Shown: positions 25,101 through 37,100 of the stretch, in pieces | How the letters are laid out: the number at the start of each line of letters is the position of its first letter | Numbering within the stretch: position 1 is the stretch's first letter | From: Blastomussa wellsi | Taxonomy: Eukaryota; Cnidaria; Anthozoa; Scleractinia; Plerogyridae | Direction: 5' to 3' | Length of the DNA: 64,000 bases | Assembly (NCBI GenBank): GCA_947652115.1 | Contig: OX393573.1 | Location: 13,886,491-13,950,490, forward strand | Notes under the pieces: model-generated | The model's input: the letters and a program-made list of their open reading frames with translations, nothing else | Databases searched by the model: none | What the model was told of the DNA's origin: nothing | Translations under genes and position numbers: made by a program

Positions 25101-28100
25101 GGTCAGTGTCGGCAAGTCTTCGTTCACACACCGACTAATTTCATCCAATCAAAAACTAGCACAGGCGCTCGTTTGTACTCCGAGAGCGCGATCAAATAAT
25201 ACCGTCATGTTGCTTAGCAACTTCGGGGACGAACACCGCGGGCTCAGTCCCGTCTCGGAGGCTGATACTCTTCCCCGACTGTTTAATTATTTTTTTCTGA
25301 TGTTCAAAATAACTTAAGAAGTAACGGAACCTCAAAATAAAGGTTTTCCTAGGTAGAACACTCCGGAAAACTACTAGTAATCCGAAAAGGAACAAGTACG
25401 GTTACAAAACGGAATGCGAAGTTCAACACAACTGCTGGGAGAAGGTGGGAAGTAGCGCTCACTAATCCCGGCTGCGTGGTGGACAGTAATCAGTTTTCTG
25501 CCTAGCTAGATCTCCCGGTTTCCCCCAGTCCCGATGCGTACAATGACAAAATTTAGTGATAACTTTGTTTTCTTTTTGTTTTCTTAGATGAGCAGCCTTT
25601 CACACGTACAGGAATTACAACTCGAGAAAGAGAAAGTATATGAGGTAAGAACAAAACACTTTTTTGACAATGTACAAGAATGAAGCATCGTCTAAGCCCG
25701 CCGTCCTCCCTACGTTGCTTAGCAAACTGACGTATTACCCTTACGTCATACTCACGTGGCACTGCCCGGAATTCCCGTGAGTGTTCGGGGCCGGCTTTGA
25801 TTGACGGTAAAAATGCATACTTAACAGATGCTTCAACGAACATTCCCCGAAACAGTATTCGTTCCATCGACAGGGCTCAGGTATCGTTGATTAGAGCTAC
25901 TACATTACTACGAATTTAATACTGATGTCTCTTTATTTTTTCATCTTTATTTTAATCTCAGATGGAAGAAATGTTGGAGCAACAGCGTAGACAACAAGTA
26001 TGAGAAATGTTTAAACTTTTGAGATTTTTGCAAATTCATTATTGTTTCCAGTGCTAAATACGTATCTGATGCTGACTCGTCCCCAATCGTCTCTTATGAG
26101 AAAAAATAACAGGCGCGGGGAATATTTTGTGCGGAGCTTCGGCGCCCCCCTCCCCTATAAGAATGGAGCCCGATAGAAACATATTATTTCATAGAAACTA
26201 TCCTGTGCCAAGAAATAAGGGATAGGATGTCCTTGTACAGATTGCAGGCCTATTTAAGAAGTTATAAAAATAAAAAAAAATACTGATTTTTTTTTCTTTA
26301 ATTGGATTAAACGGCCTGTGAACGGAAGTGGACTGTCGATTCAGCAGACGTCCGTGGGGAAGGAACGCGTGACAAAGCCCAAAGGACGTCTGCGTGGGAG
26401 GCTATCCCCCGAGGAAATTAGAAAACGGAAATTACACCGCAATAAGCTTTATTTAGCGTTATAGATAAATGGTAGATTAAAAAAAAGGTGTAAGAAAATA
26501 GATCGATTAATACTTTTTTTTGACTTTTTACTTTTTACGGCAAATGTGTATTGGGATTGCCTATTTTTAATTATTTATTTCTGTAGAGCGATCAGGAAGA
26601 GAAGATTAAAAAGCTCTGCAACATGATTTGCTCAGCTGGGCGGGAGACCGAGACAAAATCGAGCAGAGCAAGAATGGCCAAGGTTGGTTTTAACTTTGAA
26701 CGGTATTAGCCGCAATCTTTCCATTTATTATTTCTACCAAACATATGTAGTTTTCTTTGCAGTTCGTATTTTCTTAGCTGGCACTTTTTTGTAATCATTC
26801 GATTCATACATTATGAAGACACAGATGGCTGTCATGCTTTTTCTTTTGCGTTTTACAATAGGTCACGTTTCGTGGCTAAAAGAGATGGCCGATAGAGATG
26901 TTTCTAACCATGAACAGATTGAGTTGTCTTACACGAAGTGTGGAATCGTTGGAGCCTCGGTAGCCACTGAAAGGGCTGAGGCCTCAGTGTTCTTTACGTC
27001 GTGTAAGACAACTCAGTCTGTTCATGGTTAGAAAGGTCTCTCTCGGCCATCCCTTTTAGCCATCGCCTATCAGGTAAATTCACACATGGCATGGAGGCTT
27101 TCTGGTTAAACTTGTATATCTGCTTCTGCTTTTTTGTATCCAGTCTCTTGTGGGAATTAACAGACAAGGGAATATTTCCAAATTTAATTGCCCCAAGTCA
27201 TTAAAAAACGCATGTGGAAAGGAATCCATATCAGCCTTGGCTAGTTTACATGTTGGCCCTCTATCCAGGTCGAATTAGATGTTAGAAATGTTCGTTTTTG
27301 AGGAGTGAGGAAAACCGGAGAACCCGGAGAAAAACTATCGGATCGAGGAGACAACCAAAATCAAACTCAACCCACATATGACACTCGCAGTTATGTCAGA
27401 ATTTTGATATATCGAACGTGAGCTGTATTTTAAACCCAAATTGACAATCTCATCCTCGGAGCTCGCATCCCTTGACCAGCGGTCGGGACATGTAACCGTG
27501 TCGATTTTTGGTGGTGACCAAGATTGTTAAAATGAGCACAAGTATGGATTCCAGGCCACAAACACTTATTTTCTCTTCCCTTGCATGTGCAGAGGCGTGA
27601 GACCTGGTGTCCAGGAGCTCTTCTTTCCAAGGCCCCGCTTGCTTCAGCCGCTGCGTTTGCGGCAAACTCGGTTCAAAGTCGACTTCAGCAAATCTCGTCG
27701 AGCCCAAGCAGTGAAGGGAGCGAGTTTGGCGAGATGCCCAGGGAAACATTCCTTTCAACACTGGAAGAGGAAGAAGAAAGAAGGTCTTTTGAGGATGGGA
27801 AAAGAAAAGTGAGGTTTACAAGTCCTCGGGAAAAAAGGTTAAGGTTTGTTACTTTAGTGTCTTCTCCTCCTTGAAGCGAGGGCGGGGGCATGTTATGGGG
27901 TGAGTTGGGGGATGGTTTGTTGAAGGAGAGCCTAGAAATGAGAAATGAGGTTTCTGTGTAGCGACTCTCGCATTTCACTGCCTGGGTTATGTAAAGCTAT
28001 TTTATTTAAAGGATCGTCTCAATAAATGATGCGTCATAAATAAATTTTGCCTTCACAGGAGACTGAGGGCATGACGTAGACATGCGCAGCGACATATAAT

Positions 28101-31100
28101 AGCGTCACTGCAACACTTGAACGAGTTGAACTCCGTTTGACATGTCGCAGGTTTCAAAATTGCCCCCAAATTCGTGTTGCAAAGGCTTAAAATTATCAGG
28201 ATACGCGAGGTGACGTGTCGCCGCTACATATATTTTCATTTGTGTATACGTATTGTGATTATGTCCCTGCGGTCAAAAGAAGTCCACACACCCTCGATAT
28301 TCTTTTTACCCACGCGATATGTTTCAAGCGAAGAGAGGTCTCAAAACAGGCTAATGAAAAGTGGTAGAAATTGGGGACAAAATTGCAACAGAAGAAAAAA
28401 ACATAAATGGACAACCGGGAGTGAAATGCGAGAAAGCGGGAATTTAGTTCAGATCCCCAATAACCCCTTCTCCGCTTTACGTTACTACGGCAATTAGGGA
28501 CTGACCATTTTATTTTTGAGGAGAGGGGAGGGGGTTTGGGCAATTACAAAAAAATATTCCTGCGCAAGAGGAAGCGTCCAAAAAATATCGTGCAATGGGA
28601 GTCATGCGAAAATCTAACAAGCACTTTGTACTATCCAGGTCATGTGACGATGTTAAAAAATTCTTGCACAAGCTGACAGTCCAAAAAGCTCTTGCTCAAC
28701 CTGAAGGTGAAAAAAGTCTTGCCCAAAAAAAATTCTCCTCCCCCCCCCCCCCCCCCCCCTCCCGGACAAATATAAAATGGTCAGCCCCTTAGTATTTTTC
28801 TTTCGATGCCTGTAGGTGTTTATCTCCAGTAACTGACAAGGAACAAGAAGATAAAGAGATGCAAACAGAGGTGACATATTTTATTATGGATGGCTAGTTT
28901 GGGCGTCTACAAGGACAGAAACTGTAAACTGAGCGGCTAAACCGCGAGGGGTCTGAGCTAGGGACCTCATTGATTTCGCGGTTTCGCTGCTTGTTTCGAT
29001 CGCGCCCGCTGCCAAAATACAAATGTAAACCACCCGCTAGACAGGCCACGTTTTATTTGCCCCTATTGCTCTCCAAGTGGTGACCTCAGGAAAAAGCTGC
29101 ATGTGAATCCGACTTTACATGGGATGACACCAGAATATTTACGATCACAATTCGTTTATCGCGACAACGCGAGTGCTTATCGTTTGAGGAATACCGAAAA
29201 CAAACTAGTTCTTCCACAACCTCGCACTGATTACCTGAAGAGAAGTTTTTCATACAGTGGAGCTCAGTTGTGGAACAACTTACCCACAGAATTAAGACAA
29301 GCGACTTCCTTAAGCGAGTTTAAGACAAAACTGAGTCGCCACAGTTTTAAGTAAATTTTTATTATAATTCTTAAGCGAAATTTTTGAGTATATTTTTTGA
29401 ACACGGCCTCCATGAAAAGCAGTTTTTATTCTTTTGTATTTTACACCTTTTTTTTGTAGCTAGGAAGATAGGTAGTTAGTTGATTACCATAAATACTTCT
29501 AAATAAGCTGATGGAAATACCGTGTACAAATAAAGTTATCTTATCTTATCTTATGTTCTGTTTCTGTTATCTACTTCGCAGCCCGATGAAAAGACGATTC
29601 ATATGGAACTTGAAGTTAAGAAGTTACGCAAGGACCTCCACGAAGCTATCCAAACGCGAGATTTTTACAACGTGAGTTCGTGATCTTCTCTTTCGTTTTG
29701 CTTGTTAACTAGCCAATAAGACATATACTAAGAAAACCACTTTCTTCGTCCTTTCCAGGAACTATTGGAAGAAAGCAATGCATTGCTGGAGAAAATGCAA
29801 ACGGAGAGCGGCCGAGCTCCAACTCCTACGGTTAGACAATTTATTTATCTGTTTGTTTGTTTGGTTGGTTGTCAGTTGTTTTTCTGTTTTGTTTATTTTG
29901 TTTTTGGAAGCAAAATGAAGAAGAGCGCGCGCCGCAAAGCCGATAGGAGAATGGGGAGAACCTGGAATACTCTCTTGGACTCTCTCTTGAATCTTAGATT
30001 CGTCCCCATTTCCCTGGCGCCGGCGCCGGCGTCGCATTTCATAAGAGCCATCTGAGTTATGCAATATACATAATTATTTTTCGATTGTTAATGTAATATT
30101 CAGTTTTCTATTGTTACCGCGCATCATCTTATGCACCTATCAATGGAGGGGTGGGGGTCGAGCTAATCACGAGACTTTGACTGTGAGGTTTGTCCCCAGG
30201 GTGGGGATTTTGATCGGAAATTTTGACATGGCCGCCACTTTTAATAGCGGAGAAGTGGGCGATTTTGATACTTTTGACCAATTATGTTGTCCCGGGGGTT
30301 GGGAACTTGACTTATCTTTTCAGAAAATGTCAAAATCCCCACCCCATGCCCGACTTCCCCCCCCCCCCCCATCCATCGGGCTTAACATTGATAGGTGCAT
30401 TTATATTAACGTTTTGCAGAATTCAGACACAACACTGAAATACGTAGCTGAACTGAGAAAAGAGAAAGCAGATCTGGAGGTATTTTGACTTTCCACTGTA
30501 TTCTGAGATTACTTCCAATGCAGCAACTTATTTATTTTAATCGCACAGTCGAATCCCTTTTGAGGAATCGATGATTCCATAATAGAGATTCCGTAATAGA
30601 GATCCCAGGGCCCTCTCAGCTCCACCAGTCGAGAGAATGATCTGGTCCCTGTATGAGGTCTCGTATGAGGTGCTTATCCTATATAGGGACACTAAGTCGT
30701 GGCCCTGTCAGATGTGTTCCACATTTGTACCCCGCTATCGTTAAGAATTCCTTTTAACGTTATGTTTCATTTTATTTCAGACTCAGGTTTCATTACTGAG
30801 GACACGGTGTCAAGATTTAGAGAAACTCAAAGCAAGAAACAAAGGTAATGCTTATGATTGCGTTGACTAAGTCTATAAGAAAGCTTTGTCGTATAATGAT
30901 AGCATTGCGAGAAGGATCATTGTAAAAAGACTGCACGTCATCGATTTTGCATTTCCTGGTGCGACTAGTTTCTAACTAAACATAATGTTTCGCTTACAAC
31001 GCAAGGTTCAGAGCATTTTGGTGGCTGAAATAGCAAAGTAATCAATTACTCAAGCCGATCAAAACTCAAACTATAAATACCATATTTCCTCGATAAAACG

Positions 31101-34100
31101 CCTGGCCCCGAATAAACATCGGGTCTCCAAGATGCAGTTGTTGATAATGCCCTCGGCATAGTTCATTTAATATTTTATTTTTATTTATTTATTTTTTTTC
31201 GCACAGAATTGGAAGATGAAGTTGAGTCGTTAGAAAATGAACGCACTTTGTCCAACGAATACTTGTCCGAGCTACAAGCTGAGTTTGACAGTGTGCAGGC
31301 CGAAAAACACGCACTCGCTACCAGGGTCGAGGGACTGGAGAATGCAGGAGCGTTCAATACCGCTGCTAAAATAGAAGTTGATTCGCTGCAGATGGCACTA
31401 GAGGAAAGAACACGCGAGAAGGAACGTCTGGAAGAAAACCTTGAAACATGGAAAGAGAAGTTTGCTTCCCTTGAAAGTGATGCGAAGCGACTTCAAATTG
31501 AACTTTCGTCTGCTGCGGAGGAGAAACTTCGATTTGATGAAAGACTGGCTTTTACCAATGTGGACGAGAAGGAGCCAATGCTGACACAATTAATGGAAGA
31601 AAAGTTTCAGTTGGAAGAAAGCAAAAAAGTGGAGGTCGATTCGATGCAGAGGGCGCTGGAGAAAAGTGAATGCGAGAAGAAACAGCTAAATGAAAACCTT
31701 GGAACATGGAAAGAAAAGTTCGCATGTCTCGAAAGCGAAGTGACACGACTTCAAAGCGAACTTTCTTCTGCCGCAGAGGAGAAACTCCAATTTGAGGAAA
31801 GATTGGCGTTTACTAAGGAAGAAGCTTCAGGAAAAGTACAGGAACTTGAGAATCGGCTGAAAACGATGGAGGAAAGATTGTCCAATGCAGATGAGCAAGA
31901 TTGTATGCTCACACAAGTAATCGAAGAAAAGTTTCAGTTGGAAGAAAGCAAAAAAGGGGAGATCGATTCGCTGCAGAGGACGCTGGAGGAAAGTGAACTC
32001 GAGAAGAAACAACTGACGGAAAACCTTGGAACATGGAAAGAAAAGTTCTCCTGGCTCGAAAGCGAAGTGACACGACTTCAAAGCGAACTCTCTTCTGCTG
32101 CAGAAGAGAAATTTCAATTTGAGGGAAAATTGGCGTTTACTAAGGAGCAAGCTTCGGTAAAAGTACAAAAAATTGAGAATCAGTTGAAAACGATGGAGGA
32201 AAGATTGTCCAATGTGGATGAGCAAGATTGTATGCTCACAAAAGTGATCGAAGAAAAGTTTCAGTTGGAAGAAAGCAAAAAAGTGGAGGTCGATTCGATG
32301 CAGAGGGCGCTGGAGGAAAGTGAATGCGAGAAGAAACAGCTAAACGAAAACCTTGGAACATGGAAAGAAAAGTTCGCATGTCTCGAAAGCGAAGTGACAC
32401 GACTTCAAAGCGAACTCTCTTCTGCTGCAGAGGAGAAAATTCAATTTGAGCAAAAATTGGCGTTTACTAAGGAGCAAGCTTCGGTAAAAGTACAAAAAAT
32501 TGAAAATCAGTTGAAAACGATGGAGGAAAGATTGTCCAATGTGGATGAGCAAGATTGTATGCTCACAAAAGTGATCGAAGAAAAGTTTCAGTTAGAAGAA
32601 AGCAAAAAAGTGGAGGTCGATTCGATGCAGAGGGCGCTGGAGGAAAGTGAATGCGAGAAGAAACAGCTAAACGAAAACCTTGGAACATGGAAAGAAAAGT
32701 TCGCATGTCTCGAAAGCGAAGTGACACGGCTTCAAAGCGAACTTTCTTCTGCTGCAGAGGAGAAACTCCAATTTGAGGAAAGATTGGCGTTTACTAAGGA
32801 GCAAGCTTCGGTAAAAGCACAGGAACTTGAGAATCGGTTGCAAACGATGGAGGAAAGATTGTCCGATTCAGACGATCAGGGCTGTATGCTCACACAACTA
32901 ATCGAAGAGAAGTTGCAGTTGGAAGAAAGTGTGGAGCGTTTAAAAATGGAACTGACACAAAGCAAGGAAAATAACGAAGAAACATGCAACAATGAAGCAT
33001 ATTTTGAGCTGTTCAAGACAGAGAAAGAAGCCGAGATAACGAAGCTGATGAAAGAGCTTGAGCATTTTGAGGAACAGCGCAAGACGGATTCACGTGTTTT
33101 TGATGAAAAATACATGATAGAACAAAAGCAAAGGGATGCAAAAGTGGTAATGTTTATGAAAAGTTTCTTACATTTTATCTATTAGCGTCTTCTCAGAAAT
33201 TAAAGTCGTCATTGTTTAATCAATCGCTGCACCCTGTGCGAAGCTCACAATGTTCGCTCTTCTTGAACCAGCAAATTACTCGCCAACATCCGTCACCTTT
33301 TTCAAATCGATGCGGTTCCGCTATTTGCACGACCAGAGTAAAAATGTTGGTTTGAAAACGCTTCAATTTTGACAGCGTTTTCAAAACAACCTGGCTTCAG
33401 CATGTTGCAGCGACACGCCTGTTTGTGTTTTCCAGTACTTTTCTCGTGTTGTGATCTTGTCCCTGAAACCTTTACCATCAAGACATTCAGGAGCTGTTAA
33501 GTTTAAATTAGCAGCGCAAGACGGATTCATGATATGAGTTCACCCCGTTTCCCTGTCGTAGTTTCGTTTACATGGTGTCATACTGGCTCAAACATTTCAA
33601 TCAATTCCGTAGGAATTCTCGCTGCAGTATCACAAACAAAGACCAACCACTCCCTTAGCCCTCCCAGTGGACAAGTTAGCATCGTCACATTTGGCACCAG
33701 ACAAAGTGAAAACAAACGCATTTCTTCCAACATATAAACTTGATACAAAATCAAGAACTCATCACGGTAAAGAACTCGCGCCGGAGCGAGTTTCCTCGTG
33801 TTAAAGGGCCCTAGTCATCCTCCACCGTTTTCGATGCCATCGAATTTTTTGGAAATTTTATTGGTACAAGTTATTACTGAAAGTGTTTTGTTACCTTTAG
33901 AGAGTTTCTCAGTCATCTTTTACGTTTCAACACGCTTCGCGTAGAATATAATGCTGAAACTCTCGCATGTAAACAAACACAAAGGCGTGCTGATTAGGGC
34001 CCTTTGACAGCCCCTTAGTTTTAGAATTTGAGTAGTTTATTAAAAGGGCGTTCTTTGTCTTGCAGTCTGATTTGGAAGTGCAACTTGAAAGAATGATTAA

Positions 34101-37100
34101 TGAGAAGAAGGAGTGTGAACAAACACTGGAAAGGTGAGGGTGAATATTACAGTTCGCTTGCAGAGCTAAACAAACTTCTTTCTCAGAGGCAGCTTTGTCG
34201 ATCGGCCCACTTGGATGGTTTTTTGTAATGGCTATATTTTCATGTGTGTGCGGGGTTCAATATGTTTCCAGTGACTATCTTGTGTTGCAGACTTCAAACA
34301 ATTAGCACTTTTTGCTATTCTCTTCAGGGTGAAGAAGGAAAGAGATGAGATCAAAAATGATCTGTCAGAGTCCATCACTGATGTAAGTAATGCTGGCAAT
34401 TTCTTTGTTTGTCTCTATCTTTCGCTCACTATTTGCAAATTTCGCATAAATGCAGTTAAATGACATTTAACAAAGTTAACCGTCGCGAGATTAGTGGGCG
34501 CCTCTGGCCAGTGGTTATCCGTTCGAGTGCAGGCTCACATGGCTCGTTGCAGCTTCGTTTCAGCACGTTTGTTTCTGTGGTTTTCCCAAGCGGTTTCTCG
34601 AGCGGGTAGCGTTGTTCATCCTGCGTTCCATGCTTTGGGAGGAATCCTTTGGCCCCTCTTCAGCAGTCTTAGCGGTGATAAGCAGTTTTCAGGCGGTGTT
34701 CTTCGGCGTTTTCCCCCATACCACCCTACCTTTTTTTTCATTTTTTTTTTCGTTCCACTGATTTAATCAGTGTCGACGGGTGTCTGAAATGGGGGCTCAT
34801 GGCTGGGTTGCGGGGATTTGCCAGGTATGTGGGCAGTATTCTATCTATTGGATGGCTGCCAACAGTGGAAGCCCCTGGATGCCCCAGGCACCGACCTTCC
34901 ACTTAAGCGAGGCAGCGGTTAAATTTGGCTAATAGCGAAAACCACCCTTGAAAGGTCTGCTCATGTCTTTGTTTTTCAAGAACGCTGAGTTACAGAAGGA
35001 TGTGTTAGACATGCAACAGAAAGTGAAGCGATACAAGGAGCACATACGGGAGCTTGAAAGCGAGTTAGAAGAGAGCGTGATTGCCGTGACATCACACGAG
35101 CAAAAGGTAACGCATTCCTTCTACTGGCGCGTGATACTAATTGAGCAATAAATTGGCCGCCTGCGTAGCTGGCGGTTTAGTTAGGCTAACGTGCGTGAGG
35201 CCACAGAAACGAGCGGCATCGCCGCGACGGCCTTGGTTGGGAGGATTTGGTTATCAGTTAGCACAATTTTGTTGTTTTTTGAAGGGGAGGGTTGTCCTCC
35301 ACAAAAAGTCATTTGTTTGGGTTTTTAGAGCTCATCTCAAACCTCTTTTCGGTGTAGTAAGAGGTAGGTTAGGCAGACGAAGAAAGACGCCATTGTCTTT
35401 ATACACAGCCCGCCAGGATTAATTTGTGATTTTTAAATTTAGTTGGTCAGGGAAATTTTACATTTGTCATGGAAAAGTCAGGGAATTTCAAGATCCTGTG
35501 GCTATGGCAACCATGTTTTTTTTATAATTAGCTTGAGCGACATTATTCGACATTCTTACATCACGTTGAAGCGCTGCTTCTTTTTTTAACAGACCAAGGA
35601 CCTTCAAAACGAGCTTAGCCAAGCACTGGAGAAAATTGAAAATTTCTCCCAAGTGGTCAGCCCCGAAAGGACAAGACAAGAACAGACTGGCAATGACAAT
35701 CTCCATTCTCTGCTTAATACAGAGAAGGCACGATCTGCAGAAATAAACGAGCAATGCAGTGCATTAAGGTTCTCGCTAGAAACACTGGAAAAGAGGAACG
35801 AAGCTTTAGAAAACGAAGCAAGGAACATGCAAATCGAAGTGCAAGAACTGCAGGAGAGAATTAAAGCTTTGGAGTCGCAACTCATTGAGTCCGAAAAAGC
35901 GTGCGATATGTCCAAAGAGCAACTTAAAGCGGAAAAGGAAAAGTGCGAAAAACTTGTCAATGATTACAAGTCAAATGATTGTCGATCAAGAGATGCATCC
36001 GAGAACGGGTCGTTGGAAGTGGAGTTGCAAAAGACAAAGGAAGAAAGCGAAGAGCTTTTTAAAGAACTGACAGAAGAAAGGAAATTAAACGAAACGCTAA
36101 GGTGAGCTTTTCGAAATATATATATATTTTTTTTTAATTATTCTATGATGCCCTCCTCTTCCTCGTCCTCGCCCAACAAACAACACTTCGATGACGTCAC
36201 TCACCAGAATAGACCTCCCAGGAAACAGAATGTGGCTACAGCTGGTTGGTTGTAAGTGGTCGGATTTGATCTGTTTTGTTTTTGTTCGGTTGGAAAGTTT
36301 TCTCAGTTGATATACAATCAGGGACAGCGCAGAGAGCGACTTTACCATTTTGAGTAAAGTTAATTATGTATCCAATTTGAAAAGAATTGCGTTCGAAACT
36401 TCCAGACCGTTGTTTATTCAGACTAAACCTTGTTATTGGTCTACAGAAAAGAGCACAGCTCATTAGCTGAAGAGTTGCAGCACCTGAAGGACTCTCTCTT
36501 ACGAGACACAAACCGAGGAATGGATCAGCAAAGAGTGATTGACAAGATGAGGGCGGAAAGGCGAGAAACAATCTGCGTTCAAGCGCACCAGCGGCAAGAA
36601 CTTGAAAAAGACCTGTTAGAAGCAGAGAAAAAGGTAGGCTGTACCAATCAGCACCTAAAGTGATAAATTTCTTGTTTATTTTTTTTTACCCACATGAGAG
36701 AACACCGCCCAAATGGTCAATTGCTCAAACTCACCAGAACCGTGGGTTCCGACAAATTAAATGTGGGGATGGGTGGGGGGGGGGTGGTGGAGGGGGTATT
36801 AAAGGAGCAGTGTCACGGCATTTGAAGTCATTTTCCCATTTACTTTCAAATTGAAGGAAATCTAAAAGTAAGAGTTTTCTTATGCCGAAAAACACCAACG
36901 GGATGATAAAATGCTGAAATCATACAAGGATTGTTTTGAATGACAACGATATAGACCGATTACAAACGACAAACTTGAAAAAACTGGCAAGTTTTTTCAA
37001 GATGAGTTTCCGTGACGTAGCTCCTTTAAGCCCTGTGTTGGACTAGACCACCTTCGAGGGAAAGCAAAAATGCTGTCAGTCGCTTCATGCTATAGCCTGC

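Larger units (their letters stand above)
24975..30844 (+). other. CENPE: CENPE exons 14-23: neck and proximal stalk
   Basis: Exons: 24975-25046, 25588-25644, 25962-25997, 26587-26682, 27593-27837, 28816-28870, 29582-29671, 29759-29830, 30420-30479, 30781-30844. Exon 14 encodes [16 protein letters not shown], the conserved start of the CENP-E coiled coil. Exon 18 begins RRETWCPG, matching the conserved RRxTWC motif downstream of the vertebrate motor, then a Ser-rich acidic linker. The exons are short (36-245 nt) and separated by introns full of repeats. Confidence 0.9.

Noticed and set aside
24696..25148. 150-codon open frame on the - strand
   Set aside because: It runs antisense over CENPE exon 14 and flanking introns, with no family resemblance.
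26813..27031. 72-codon open frame starting [12 protein letters not shown], resembling a signal peptide
   Set aside because: It lies across a foldback element between CENPE exons 17 and 18 and has no splice support.
31827..32552. Minus-strand frames rich in Phe and Leu (two blocks)
   Set aside because: They are complements of the Glu/Lys/Gln-rich CENPE repeats, and they repeat with the same 327-bp period.
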